Below, in pieces: positions 48,539 to 60,444 of a DNA stretch of 64,000 bases. This stretch comes from Bromus sterilis (Eukaryota > Streptophyta > Magnoliopsida > Poales > Poaceae). Where the stretch lies: the NCBI GenBank assembly GCA_950022295.1, contig OX465595.1:433312270-433376269 (forward strand). Direction: 5' to 3'. Position 1 is the stretch's first letter, and each line of letters begins with the position of its first letter. Below the pieces are notes generated by a model, which worked only from the letters and a program-made list of their open reading frames with translations, was not told where the DNA came from and did no database searches. A program made the translations under genes and the position numbers.

Positions 48539-49997
48539 TGATACGTCCAAAAAGTATCTATAATTTCTGCTTGCTCCATGCATGTTTTGTGTGATATTGC
48601 TATGTTTTAGATACACTTTCATACACTTTTGATCATATTTGGACTAACCTATTAACTCAGTGCACCCTAGTGCCAGTTTCTGTTTTCTGCTGTTTTTGTA
48701 TTTCAGGTTTTCCCATTACTTAAAGTGCTCAATAAATTATGAGAAAAATATATAAAAAATCAGCGTGAAGGAACCTTCCTGAATCACCGAAGGAGAGCCG
48801 GAGGGGGGCCACCAGTCACCAAGGCGGCCACCCCGAGTGGCCTAGGGGTAGGCCGCGCCACCAGGCCGCCTGGGCGACTGGGACCTCCCCTGGTGGCCCC
48901 CCTTGGCCCTTATTTTTACTCGCATCGCGAAAACCCTGATTCCAGACCCCTTTTCTCCAGAAGCAATTCCGATCTCCGCCGCCATCGCCTACAAGCTTCG
49001 GGGGACCAGAATTCCTGTGCCGGCACCCTGCCGGGACGGGGAAGTGCCCCCGGATTCATCTCCATCGACGTTGCTTCCTCCCTCCATGAAGCGGGAGTAG
49101 TTCCTCCTCGAGGCTAAGGTTTCTACCAGTAGCTATGTGTTCTTCTCTCTCTCCCATGATGTGATCTTCGTTGTGATCATAGGCTATGTTAATCTAGGGT
49201 GATCCCATGATATTTCCCCTTCCTCTATGTATTGGATTGATGTACTCAATTGATCTTATCTAGTATAATCCCCGAGACCAAGGTGACAGCGGTCTATTGG
49301 ACATGAGTTAGAAGAATATTTTCATGAGTGATTTCCTCTTTTGTGTGTGGATTGAAGATTGAGAGTCTCTTGGTGCTTGTCTTTGACTATACTTTAGATA
49401 TGTTGTGGTGATTGTGGTACTCTCTTTGGATGGCCGCGGTGACATTGGGAAATCCATAGATTGAGAACTACGAACTCTGAGGTGTGCTTTTGTAGCCCTA
49501 CACAATTCTCGTCCTCTCTTGACCACAAAGGAATGACCTCCGAGTACGTCTCCATTGCATGTTTTATGGGAAATATCATGTGATTAGACTATGTTAATGT
49601 TGTTGGGAGTTGCCACTAGTGAAATTATGAAGCCTAGGCCTTGTTTCCACCATTACAACACCGTTTGTGCTCACGTTTACCACTTGTTTGCTTGCTGGAC
49701 TTTTTATTACAGATTTATATTACTTCGTTTTATCACACCTATCACCCATATTTTACCATCTCTTCGCCGAACTAGTGCACCTATACAACTCCTAGTTGTA
49801 TTAGGTGTGTTGGGGACACAAGAGACTTCTTGTATCTTAATTGCAGGGTTGCTTGAGAGAGACCATCTTCAACCTCTACTTCCCAGAGTTCGATAAACCT
49901 TAGGTCATCCACTTGAGGGAAATTGCTGCTGTCCTACAAACCTCTGCGCTTGGAGGCCCAACATAGTCTACAAGAATAGATGCGTGCGTAGACATCA
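48539..49997 (+). repeat. 5' LTR of D (1459 bp)
   Basis: TGATACGTCC to TAGACATCA. A GC-rich block lies at 48780-49100. No second LTR is in the window, so the boundaries rest on the TG/CA ends, the break in B's coding frame at 48538 and the primer site. Confidence 0.8.
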
Positions 49998-50007
49998 AGC
50001 TATTTCT

Positions 50008-50025
50008 GGCGCCGTTGCCGGGGAG
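50008..50025 (+). other. D primer-binding site (Athila type)
   Basis: TGGCGCCGTTGCCGGGGA ten bases after the LTR end, the tRNA-Asp-type site usual for Athila elements. Confidence 0.9.
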
Positions 50026-50104
50026 GTGAGTGCTTGAAGGTATATCTTTAGATTCTGCAATTAAATGTTTTCGTTTCTTGTTTTTATTTTCACTAGTTAG
50101 GTTT

Positions 50105-52041
50105 ATGGAAAACTGCAATCTTTGATCGCTGCTTCGGGGAGACCGCTTTGCCACACCTGTGGTAGAGAAGTCTCCGCCACCTACTGAATGTATCCCGTTC
50201 CAAATACCACTTGGGATAGTTGAAATAATTATTAATGATTGTTATGATGGGCCAGTCAATCCTAGTATTCATTTGTTGAAACTTACAGAACTTTGTGAGT
50301 TATTTAAGATTTCAGGTTTGACAAGAGGTGAAGTCATGAAGAAATTATTTTCCTTGTCACTGAAAGGAAAAGCATTGGAATGGTATAGGCTACTAGATGA
50401 TTCTCACCTACGGGATTGGGAAGAGATCCCGTCTCTCTTTTACTCCAAGTTTTATCCTCTTCATTAAGTCCATGAGAATAGGAATTATATTTATAATTTC
50501 TATCCTCATGACGAAGAGAGGATATCTCAAGCTTGGGGGAGACTGAAAACTTTGATGCTAAAATGTCCTAACCATGGGCTCCCCAAAGATATCATTATTA
50601 CTAATTTCTATGAAGGCTATCTCTACAGGATAAAGACTTGCTCGATGCTTCCTCGATGGGTTCTTTCACAAACGAAAAGATTGATGCTAAATGGGAACTC
50701 CTTGAAAGAATCCAACACAATACTGAAGATTGGGAGATCGACAAAGGTAAAGAGTCAGGTATAATTTATGAGTATGATTGCATTAAGTCCTTTGTTGAAA
50801 CTGCAAGTTTTAATAAATTTAGTGCTAAGTTTGGGCTTGATTCTCAACTCCTTGTTGATTTCCTCAAATCTTTTGCTTCACATCTTAATATGCCTAAGGA
50901 GAATTGGATCAAGCATCATGAACCTTTTAAAGAGATTTGCAAAGAAAATGAAATTGTTAACGATGATTGCAACATGCATGATCCAATTCCTGAAAATGAA
51001 GTTTTATATAAGCATGTTAATTTTTGTGGAGTGGATAGACCTTGTGAAAGGCCTATGATTGAAGAAGAGAAGTATTGTAAGCAACATAAGCATGAAAGAA
51101 CAATCACTTGGGTTAGAGATTTAAATGAAATTGCTAGAGAATTGTGTGACCTTTATCCTTTTACTTGTGAACTTTGCTGCATAAAGGGTCACTTCAATTT
51201 TTAGTGCATGTACTTTCAAAACATAACTGTTAGCCAGTTGTGTGATGACATGATTACCCCTGATCTTTATGATGAGCTTATGTTATTTTTGATGTGTGAA
51301 GAGTTATCAGAAAAGACTTCTTGGCTAGATGGTCATGCTTTGGTAATAAATAACACTTTGCAGAAATGCCATCTCTATTGTGTTGTTAATTTCCATGAGA
51401 AGGATTACATAAGTAAGATTAGAAAGGAGGGAACTCTACCAAAGTATAAAAATGTCTCTTATATTTCTAATAAAAAAAGGAGAGTTCCTCCCAAGTTTCC
51501 CCTATTGTTTCTAATGATAAACCAGGATATGTGGAGAAACTTCCCCTCCAACCACTCCTTCCTAAGGTGAAGAAGAAGAAAAAGAAGAGGAGGAGGAGGA
51601 AGAGGAGCAGGAAGGAAGAAGAATGGGTAACAACCTGGCCTGAGCATATTCCTCGCAACGATTTTTATCCTAACGGACAGAAATTTATGGAGGATGGTGA
51701 GCTTGATTACATTCATTATAATCTTGAAGATAAGTCTGTAGGTACTATTGAAGATGATTTTGATTATGATATGCATGTTACTTTTTGTGATTGGGAAAAT
51801 GATGATAATGCTACTTATGATATTGAAAATCTTTTTGGTACCAACTCTGAGAGTGATGATATGGAAAGCTCTAAGCTTGGGGATGATAGGATTGCAAGTC
51901 CTTTACCCATTAGTAATGTGGTAATTGATAATTCTTTTGCTAGTAAGAATAAAGACAACATGTTTACAAATATAGTTTCTAGCAATGATAATGCTCTTAT
52001 CTACTATGATGATGTTATAACTCCTATTTTTAGTGATTATA
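50105..52041 (+). pseudogene. gag: D gag (Athila type), several breaks
   Basis: Likely start ATG 50105. TGA 50123-50125 and TAA 50465-50467 are in the same frame, a frame change occurs near 50630, TAG 51202-51204 sits at the last position before the final Cys of a CCHC-like knuckle (C-x2-C-x4-H-x4), and another frame change occurs near 51535. Motifs include K-A-L-E-W-Y-R-L-L and W-E-E-I-x-S-L-F in the capsid region. An acidic Asp/Asn-rich tail (51730-52030) follows a Lys/Arg run at 51570-51610. The product cannot be made in one piece. T3 interrupts it at 52042. Confidence 0.75.
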
Positions 52042-55000
52042 TGTTGGGACCCGGGGTTAGCGTATGTAATTCCAGTCACGATGCAATCACATGGAGAGCC
52101 AAGAACCGTACCCACTTGTCTAAGCAGACAAGGCCAAGCACAGAACGTTCTCGGTAAGCATCGAACGTGAGGGGCATCCCATTCAGGCCGGATGATCAAC
52201 TGAGATGGGTCCTCAACGTCCGCTCACAAGTCTAAATGCTTATGGGTGGTGAATCCCATACTCATAGACAAGTCGCCTCAACCATGTTATCGATTGGATC
52301 CTAACTCTTACATAAACTTACTCCAGCCCGATCACTTAGTTAGGGTCTAGGGCGGGCTCGATCATACAACAAAGTGTGCACGTGACATAGTCACGAACAA
52401 TCGCATCGCGATGCCCCAAGCTGCGCACATCTAAGGGCCACTTGGTGTATAAAAGACCGCCAACCAGATCACAACTAAGGTCTCGAAAACCCATACTAAG
52501 ACATGCATGTTATAAACATACACGCAGCACACATGCCTAGTATGAACAGCAGGTATCATCACATAACTCTACAAAGTACTCTTTATTGATATACACATAG
52601 AGCATACAAAGATCACATGTCTGTGATCAACATTACATCATACAACGGAAGCAAATTAGGTCTGAGTACAGACAAGTTTAACAAATGGCTTAGAGAAGCC
52701 TTGTAAACAAACATGCCCTTCCACGAGGGACCAGACTGCTGTCTGGGACTATGCTAACTTAGTCAACGTCGAGCTTCAGGTCGGTGACTCCATCGGGGTC
52801 CGGGTTCTCATCTAAAACATAGAATAAGCAAACGTGAGTACAAAGTCGTACTCAGCAAGACTTACATCAGATCTATTCTACTCATGCTCAAGTATCAAGG
52901 TAAAGGGAGGTGGGGTTTCATCATGCAGAAGTGCCAGCTTTGACTTGGCTAGTCCTGTACTACGAGTACCAGACTTTGAGGTAAGAAGCGTACACGAGTC
53001 CATTACATCTCCAACCAATACACCACTATGGTTACTTCCTCGACTTCCCCATGAGGAGGCACACCATAGCACTCACACTTATCTTGGTGTATTTTAGAAG
53101 TATCCAGTTCAAGTTGTCTAATAATCAGGTACAGGTTCCAAGTAGTCCTTAACCGCGGACGCGGCTATTCGAATAGTTTTGTTAACCTTGCAAGGGTGTA
53201 AGCTACACACACATGACCATCGGTTACCGCCAGGTCTCGCCACCGTTTAAGAGGTGACAGCGAGGATGTTTACCACGACACTTCGCTCACAACCGGTCTA
53301 ATCCAGGAGTCGACTATCTGAGTTGCTACCGCTCGAGAGTCCGGCCGGATCAACGAAACGGACTCAGACAATGTAGGTGACCGAGACGCCACCTTTACCA
53401 GATGGTTTTCCTGCCTCATAGGTGCACTCACATATCTAGGATGATGCAACCATTCCTTCATTCTTTTTCTATGCAGATGTCAAATGGAAAGCCCGAACTA
53501 ATGTGACTCCTGGACGTCGACACGGATCAAGGTACTAGGCCGAGAGGGCTCAGTGAGCCCAATGTGTGGTTGTACTCTTTGTCTTGGATTACCATACAAG
53601 AACTCGATGCTTAAGGCGGTGTTCAACGAGACAACCCACTGTGTACTCCTACACAGCCTCTCATCGTTCACCTTGTATTAGGGTGGATTCACCGACACAA
53701 TTTCACTTTCATCAACACCATGTTCACCATCATCCCGACTCACATCAAAAGCAACCTCATGTAACACTAAGCATGCAATAAGCTATAACAGTTGCAGGGG
53801 CTTCATGATATCAATCAACTCCTATGTCAGCTAGGATTGTGGTTTGCTTACTACTGTGACAAGATGATAGGTCATGCATCGGATATGGGTTCAACTATGC
53901 GGTATAATCGATACAAGATGATCTCCTAAACATGCATAAGCGAGACTGAGAGGGAATTGGGATTTTATAGACATGATCAATGGGGTTTGCTTGCCTTGCT
54001 TACGATACACGGGTCTTAACGGTGGTCTTCTTCTTCGGGGGTGATCACCGTCTCGGCAAAGCTGTTACCGGCACAATCATCAACAAAGGGGGCCAACATT
54101 GTAATAGAATGCACAATCACATGTTTAAGTTGTTACATGATGTGAATGGTATTGGTTTGATCTAGGTTCAATTTGCCACATGTTAATTGAAGTTGATTTG
54201 AAAAGTTAATTCAAAATCAAACTCCAAATATTATTCAAATTAGGTCATCTTGCATTTGCTAATGTTTGGTTATTGTAAACAATGTCATCATGTGTGGGAT
54301 AAGCTTCTGAAGTACAAGTGACCATATGTGCATTGCATTGGTTCAATTTAGAAATGCATTTGGAATAAATTTGAATTAATTCCAATTAAGCCAAATAGCA
54401 AAAGCTACTGGTTCCATTTTAAAATCAGCTCAAACATGGTTGAAAGTTGCATATTTGGATAGAGAATTTTATGCTGATCATTTTTCATATATTATTTGTC
54501 CAACTTGGAGTTCATATGAATTAGTTATGAATTTCCAAAGTTTATTCAATTTTCTGTAATTTCTGTAATTACTTTAAATCATTTCTATTTTCTGGAAAGT
54601 CTTTATTGCGTCATGCTGACATCAGCATGACGTGGGGGTTCTGACTGCTGGGGCCCCCATGTCAGTCTCAGTGGGGGTTAACCCCGGTTTAATTAACCCC
54701 TGGTTAATTAGAGGGGGGTCCTGGCCCACCTGTCATGGACTCGGGGGGGGGGGATTAGTGGGGCTAATCCCACTGCCCACCGGTGTTTAGCCGGCGGCAA
54801 CCCCAGCGCACGGCGGCGCACGCACGGGTGGCCGAATCCGGCGGCTAGAAGCAGCGCCAGGGCTACCAGGATGTATTCCGTGGACGTGTGCGTCTCGGGG
54901 ACTACTCGCGCACCACCTGGGAGCACCACGGCTACGGCAGCGACGTCCTCGGCGGCGGCCGAAGTATTGGAAGATCGACGACGGCGATGGAGGCTACGGG

Positions 55001-55985
55001 AGGGAGCGGGGTTTGGGGGGAAAAACCGTGAGCTCACTAGCAGCTCAACGAAGCAGTCGAGGGGGCCGAAGACGCTCGGACGGCGACGAATTTGGGGGGA
55101 GGTCCGCGGCGGCCGGCGATGGAAACGACGACGATTTCGCGATGTTGAAGGCGCCCGGGCTCTCGATCCGCTTCGGGGAGACGTAGTTGTCGTCTGCGAG
55201 CTCGAAGGACACGGCCGGCGAGGCAGAGGGGCTCGGTGGGCGCGTGCTTTCCACGGCGGTGAACTCCGGTTCCCGTCGGTGGCGGCGAAATCGCGAGAGG
55301 GAGAGGGGGAAACGACCGGGAGAGAGAGGGAAAGGAGATGGGGGCTGGTGGGCGTCTCCAGGGCGTGCAGAAGAGGCCAGGGGAGAGCCAGGCAGGCTGG
55401 TGGCGTGGCGTCGGCGGCCACCGCGTGCTCTCGGGGTGACACCGAGCTGCTTGAGGAAGGAGACAACGGGGAGGTGGGCTGGGCCGAGGCCAAGTGGGCC
55501 GGGGGGGATGAGTTGGGCTGAAAGCCAGGGTTTCTTCCCCTTTTCTTTTTTTCCTCTCTTATTCTTTTCTGTTATTCTGTTTTGCTCTAAATAAAAATAG
55601 CAGAGCATTTTTAAAAATCATGAAAACTTTTATGTGGGCTTATAACATGTATAGCTAGCCACTCAAAAGTTTTGGTGATTTTTGAAATTCAAACAATTTG
55701 AATTTAAATTCAAATTGGAGTTTAATTTAATTTCCAAGCCACTTTTTGAATATTAGAAAATTCCATGTGCATGGGATTGATCCCAAACCACTTTTAAAAT
55801 GATCAGCAACATTTCTAGGAATTTTCCTAGCATTCAAATGATTTTTGGAAAAATATTTTTATCTGGCCATTTGATTTAAAATTTTCTAGGGCTTTTCTTT
55901 CCCCATTTTGAATTTCCTTTGAAAATTTTGCATGATGCAAAGGGGCAATCAAACCCTAGTACTTACCCTAGTTGGGGTTCTGACA
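52042..55985 (-). repeat. 3' LTR of T3 (3944 bp)
   Basis: On the minus strand TGTCAGAACCCC to GGGTCCCAACA. Contains palindrome cluster 53150-53200, an 11-bp-arm inverted repeat at 54609-54632, GC-rich block 54700-55540 and plus-strand TATAAAAG at 52448-52455. Full length, unlike the 5' copy. Confidence 0.95.
54708..55493 (-). other. Open frame inside T3 3' LTR (261 codons)
   Basis: Ser/Pro/Arg-rich frame starting MASAQPTSPLSP in the GC-rich block. The other LTR has 252 codons at 62967-63725 with the same start but a different end caused by an indel in a G run. No domain is recognised. Not called a gene. Confidence 0.25.
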
Positions 55986-58900
55986 ACTCGCCCCCACTCA
56001 AAAGAATCTCATCCCGAGATTCAGAAGTCGTCGGGAGGAAGGTGGGGTACTCGGCACGGAGGCGGTCTTCTCTTTCCCATGTTGCTTCTTTCTCGGAGTG
56101 ATGTGACCATTGCACTTTGAGGAACTTGATCGTCTGACGACGCGTGACCCGCTCTGCGGAATCAAGAGTACAAACAGGGTACTCTCGATAAGAAAGGTCA
56201 TCTTGGAGATCAAGCGTTTCATGGTCGACTTCACGGATGGGGTCCTTGAAGCAACGCCTGAGTTGTGACACATGGAATACATCATGTACTCGGGAAAGGT
56301 GAGGGGGTAGTTCAAGTTGGTAGGCAACTTCTCCACGTTTAGCAAGAATGCGGAAAGGTCCGATGTAACGTGGGACCAACTTGCCTTTGATACCGAATCT
56401 TTGGGTTCCCTTCAGAGGAGTAACCCGAAGGTAAGCCTTCTCATCAATATTGTAGCTCTCCTCTCTATGATGACGATCATAGTAGCTCTTTTGACGAGAT
56501 TGAGCGGCTTTCAAACGATCACGAACAATGTGAACTTGCTCTTCTGCTTCCTTGATCATATCCGGTCCAAAGAGTTGTCTTTCACCGGTTTCTGACCAGT
56601 TTAGGGGTGTTCGACATCGTCGTCCGTAGAGGAGTTCAAAAGGAGCCATGTTCAGACTAGATTGAAAATTGTTGTTATAAGCAAATTCGGCGAAAGGAAG
56701 AGATTTCTCCCAATTCTTTCCGAATGAGATAACACAAGCTCTGAGCATGTCTTCCAAGATTTGATTAAGCCTTTCAACTTGACCGCTAGACTGAGGATGG
56801 AAAGTTGTACTAAAGGATAGATGAGTTCCCATAGCACTCTGAAAGCTTCCCCAGAATCTAGAGGTGAAAAGGCTACCACGATCAGAATTGATCACCAAAG
56901 GAACACCGTGAAGAGACACAATTCTAGAGATGTAAAAGTCCGCTAACTGACTAGCAGTTATAGACTCGCGAACGGGAAGGAAGTGAGCAACTTTGGAAAG
57001 CCTATCTATAACAACGAAGATGGCATCATTTACTTTCTGGGTTTTTGGAAAGCCGGTGATGAAGTCCATACCGACTTTGTCCCATTTCCACTCGGGAATA
57101 GGCAAAGGTTGAAGTGTACCAGCAGGTCTTTGGTGTTCTGCCTTAATGCGACGACAAACATCACATTCAGCAACAAATCGAGCAATGTCTCTCTTCATCC
57201 TGGTCCACCAAAATCTCTGGCGTAGATCTCGGTACATTTTTGTGCTACCGGGATGAATTGAGAGGGGTGTGTCATGGGCTTCTTTGAGTATGAGTTGCCT
57301 TAGTTCCCTATTCTTAGGTACTACCAAACGATTATCAAAGAATACCGTTCCCTTGCTATCTGTGGAGAAACACTTAGCAACTCCGCTAGCAATGTTCTCC
57401 TTGATCCGGCGAACACCTCGTGCACGCCTTTGGGCAACTATGATTTGATCCTCAAGAGTTAGTTTCGCCACCAAGGTAGAAAGATAGCCATGAGGAACAA
57501 TCTCAAGATTGAGCTTGCGAAAGTCCTCATGAAGAAGTGGTTGATACTGTTGTAACATGAGGTTGTTACAATACGACTTACGACTTAGTGCATCAGCCAT
57601 GACGTTGGCCTTGCCTGGGGTGAAAGAAATTCCTACGTCGTAATCTTTTATCAACTCAATCCAGCGTCTTTGCCTGAGGTTAAGATCTGGCTGGGTGAAA
57701 ATGTATTTGAGGCTTTGGTGGTCGGAATAAATCTCACAACGATTACCCAGGAGGTAATGTCGCCATGTCTTCAGGGCATGAACTACGGCAGCGAGTTCAA
57801 GATCATGGGTTAGATAGTTCTCTTCATGTGGCCGCAACTGGCGTGAAGCATAAGCTACCACATGTCTATCTTGCATAAGTATGCATCCTAACCCTTGCCG
57901 TGAAGCATCACAATAGATCTCGAAATCCCTTTTGGTGTCTGGAGGCGCAAGTACGGGTGCAGAAGTCAATCTTCTTTTTAGCTCTTGAAAGCTTTCCTCG
58001 CACTTGGGAGTCCATTGGAATTTCTTATCTTTCTTGAGGAGTTCAGTAAGAGGCTTTGCAACTTTAGAAAAGTTCTCGACGAAGCGGCGGCAATAGCTGG
58101 CTAGGCCAAGAAAACTCCTAACTTGCTTAACCAATTCAGGTGGAGTCCAGTCAAGGACGGCCTGAACTCTCTCGGGATTGACTGCAACACCTTTCGCAGA
58201 AATCACGTGGCCTAAGTAGGTCACTTCTGGTAGCCAACATTCACACTTGGAGAACTTGGCATAAAGGCGGTGCTCTCTCAGTTTCATCAATACCAGCCTA
58301 AGGTGTTCTGCGTGATCTTCTTCGTTCTTCGAGTAGATGAGAATGTCATCAAGATAAACCACAACAAATTTATCTAGGTACTCCATGAAGATCGAATTCA
58401 TCAAGCGCGAGAATGTGGCGGGGGCATTGGTTAAACCAAAGGACATGACGGCATACTCGTAAAGACCATAACGAGTAGTGAAGGCCGTTTTGGGAATGTC
58501 CTCGTTTCGGATTTTGATTTGATGATAACCTAATCTCAAATCCATCTTGGAGAAGACAGAGGATCCTGCAAGTTGATCATAAAGATCATTGATCCTGGGC
58601 AGTGGGTACTTGTTCTTTATCGTCGCTAGATTTAGCGGACGATAGTCTACGCACATCCTTTCTGTTCCATCTTTCTTCGTTACGAACAGAACGGGGCAAC
58701 CCCATGGTGATGAGCTAGGGCGGATGAAGCCTTTTGCCAACGAAGCATCAAGTTGGGTTTTTAGCTCAGCTAACTCATGTGGGGCCATTCTATATGGGCG
58801 TCTGGAAATTGGGGCTGTGCCTGGTATAAGATCCACTATGAATTCTACACACCTGTCGGGTGGCATTCCCAGCAGCTCCTCAGGAAAGACATCCGGGAAG

Positions 58901-60444
58901 TCACGAACCACCGGAACATCTTCAAGGTTTGGAAGGGGAAGCACATTCAAAGTATGCATCTGGATTCTAGAGCTCGGTGATGTGTAGTCAATGGTCTGGC
59001 CTGAAGGATGGGTGAATTTAACTGATTTGGCCTTACAATCAAGGAAAGCATTCTGCCTTGATAACCAATCCATTCCTAGGATAACATCAATGTCCGAAGA
59101 CTTGAGGGCTATAAGTGAAGCAAGGAATACTAAACCCTCAATTTCAATTTGATTGCCATGGCTTACTCTATTAGTTTGCCACTTTGAACCAGGAGTTTGA
59201 ATGATCATTGGAGAAAACATTTCTTCAAAAGGAAACTCATGACGAAGTGCATAACTCTCCGACATGAATGAATGAGAAGCTCCTGGATCGAAAAGAACGG
59301 AGGCGGAAACATGATTGACTGGGAGTGTGCCAAGAAAGACGTCAGAAGCATCAGTGGTTTGCTCAACTGAGATTTGGTTCACACAACCACTACTTGTGGC
59401 TGAAAGCTTTGCTGGGATGGCTTTGGTGACTGATTTCTTTGGAGGTTTTGGTCGAGAATGACGTGGTGCCATCAAGACTTGAGGACATTGACGATAGTAA
59501 TGGCCTGGAAGACCACACTTAAAGCATACCCTGTCTGAATTGCTGGGAGTGGGATTACTTGGCTGCACACCATCATTCCGGGGTGGAATAATGTGTCGGG
59601 GTGGATGGAATATATTCGGTGGTGGCCTCTGGAGAAGGTTTTGAGGTATGGCTCTGGTTGGAATCCAAATTCGGCGTTTCTGAGGGGCTGAACTTGAAGA
59701 AGGAGCAAGCTCAAGAGCATGCTTGCGGGATTCCTCGAAAATCTCATTGCCATGCTCAGCTCTGAAGGATCTGTTGACTAAATCCTCAAAGGTGGCAAAT
59801 TCGATGAGGTTGAGATCATGGCGAAGGATGGGGCTAAGTCCCTTACGGAACCTTGCCTGTTTTCTGGCATCGGTGGTGATCTCATCTTGGGCATACCGGG
59901 CAAGACGGTTGAATTCTCTCACATACTCATGGATGGACATATCTCCTTGGGTCAGATTGCAAAACTCTTCCTTCTTGCGCTCCATCAACTCATCTAGAAG
60001 GTGGTACCCTCGAAAGGCAACACAAAACTCCTGCCAAGTCACTACGTGACTATCTGGCTGCATAGCAACATAGTTCTCCCACCATTCAGCAGCAGCACCT
60101 TCCAGAAAGTATGCCGCGAAAATAACTCGGTCATCGGGAGCAACATGTGCAGTGTCAAGCTTACGCTCGATGGAACGGAGCCAATCATCAGCTTCAAGGG
60201 GCTCAGAAGAACATCGAAATACCGGTGGCTTGAGGAGGATGAAATCCTGAATGCTCACAACCACATTACGATGACGTGAGGTATTCTGCTCGATGAGCTC
60301 AAGAAGGCGTGTTTGGTCACGTTGATTCTTCTCAGCTTCCATCATGATTTCCGCCGCAGAAGGCGATGGTAGAGGTTCATCATCATTTCGATTCCGAACA
60401 CGGTCTCGATTCCGACGAACAGCACTACGAGTTCCACCTGACAT
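55963..60444 (-). CDS. gag-pol: T3 gag-pol polyprotein, unbroken (1493 aa)
   Basis: One frame from ATG 60442-60444 (MSGGTRSAVRR) to TAA 55963-55965. Approximate residues: gag capsid 60-240, zinc knuckle CFKCGLPGHYYRQC 307-320, protease LFDPGAS near 385, RT 540-760 with Y-L-D-D near 695, RNase H from about 840 (CDASRQGLGC), integrase HHCC 1065-1095, DDE at about 1125, 1188 and 1225, GPF motif near 1365, chromodomain about 1405-1450. All catalytic motifs are present. The protein copies and integrates the element as a self-processed polyprotein; no frameshift separates gag and pol. The last seven codons lie in the 3' LTR, so the polypurine tract is translated (SGGE). ATG 60442 is favoured because T2 has the same start. 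Confidence 0.95.
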   Translation of the reverse strand: MSGGTRSAVRRNRDRVRNRNDDEPLPSPSAAEIMMEAEKNQRDQTRLLELIEQNTSRHRNVVVSIQDFILLKPPVFRCSSEPLEADDWLRSIERKLDTAHVAPDDRVIFAAYFLEGAAAEWWENYVAMQPDSHVVTWQEFCVAFRGYHLLDELMERKKEEFCNLTQGDMSIHEYVREFNRLARYAQDEITTDARKQARFRKGLSPILRHDLNLIEFATFEDLVNRSFRAEHGNEIFEESRKHALELAPSSSSAPQKRRIWIPTRAIPQNLLQRPPPNIFHPPRHIIPPRNDGVQPSNPTPSNSDRVCFKCGLPGHYYRQCPQVLMAPRHSRPKPPKKSVTKAIPAKLSATSSGCVNQISVEQTTDASDVFLGTLPVNHVSASVLFDPGASHSFMSESYALRHEFPFEEMFSPMIIQTPGSKWQTNRVSHGNQIEIEGLVFLASLIALKSSDIDVILGMDWLSRQNAFLDCKAKSVKFTHPSGQTIDYTSPSSRIQMHTLNVLPLPNLEDVPVVRDFPDVFPEELLGMPPDRCVEFIVDLIPGTAPISRRPYRMAPHELAELKTQLDASLAKGFIRPSSSPWGCPVLFVTKKDGTERMCVDYRPLNLATIKNKYPLPRINDLYDQLAGSSVFSKMDLRLGYHQIKIRNEDIPKTAFTTRYGLYEYAVMSFGLTNAPATFSRLMNSIFMEYLDKFVVVYLDDILIYSKNEEDHAEHLRLVLMKLREHRLYAKFSKCECWLPEVTYLGHVISAKGVAVNPERVQAVLDWTPPELVKQVRSFLGLASYCRRFVENFSKVAKPLTELLKKDKKFQWTPKCEESFQELKRRLTSAPVLAPPDTKRDFEIYCDASRQGLGCILMQDRHVVAYASRQLRPHEENYLTHDLELAAVVHALKTWRHYLLGNRCEIYSDHQSLKYIFTQPDLNLRQRRWIELIKDYDVGISFTPGKANVMADALSRKSYCNNLMLQQYQPLLHEDFRKLNLEIVPHGYLSTLVAKLTLEDQIIVAQRRARGVRRIKENIASGVAKCFSTDSKGTVFFDNRLVVPKNRELRQLILKEAHDTPLSIHPGSTKMYRDLRQRFWWTRMKRDIARFVAECDVCRRIKAEHQRPAGTLQPLPIPEWKWDKVGMDFITGFPKTQKVNDAIFVVIDRLSKVAHFLPVRESITASQLADFYISRIVSLHGVPLVINSDRGSLFTSRFWGSFQSAMGTHLSFSTTFHPQSSGQVERLNQILEDMLRACVISFGKNWEKSLPFAEFAYNNNFQSSLNMAPFELLYGRRCRTPLNWSETGERQLFGPDMIKEAEEQVHIVRDRLKAAQSRQKSYYDRHHREESYNIDEKAYLRVTPLKGTQRFGIKGKLVPRYIGPFRILAKRGEVAYQLELPPHLSRVHDVFHVSQLRRCFKDPIREVDHETLDLQDDLSYREYPVCTLDSAERVTRRQTIKFLKVQWSHHSEKEATWEREDRLRAEYPTFLPTTSESRDEILLSGGELSEPQLG
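55986..55999 (-). other. T3 polypurine tract
   Basis: Minus strand GAGTGGGGGCGAGT directly precedes the LTR start and is inside the coding frame. Confidence 0.9.

Larger units (their letters stand above)
48539..52041 (+). mobile_element. Athila-lineage element D, 5' part
   Basis: LTR 48539-49997, primer site 50008, gag region to 52041, then cut by T3. No pol is present before the cut. The LTR start TGATACGTCC and the primer site are of the Athila type common in Triticeae genomes. Its 3' part lies beyond the window. Confidence 0.8.
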
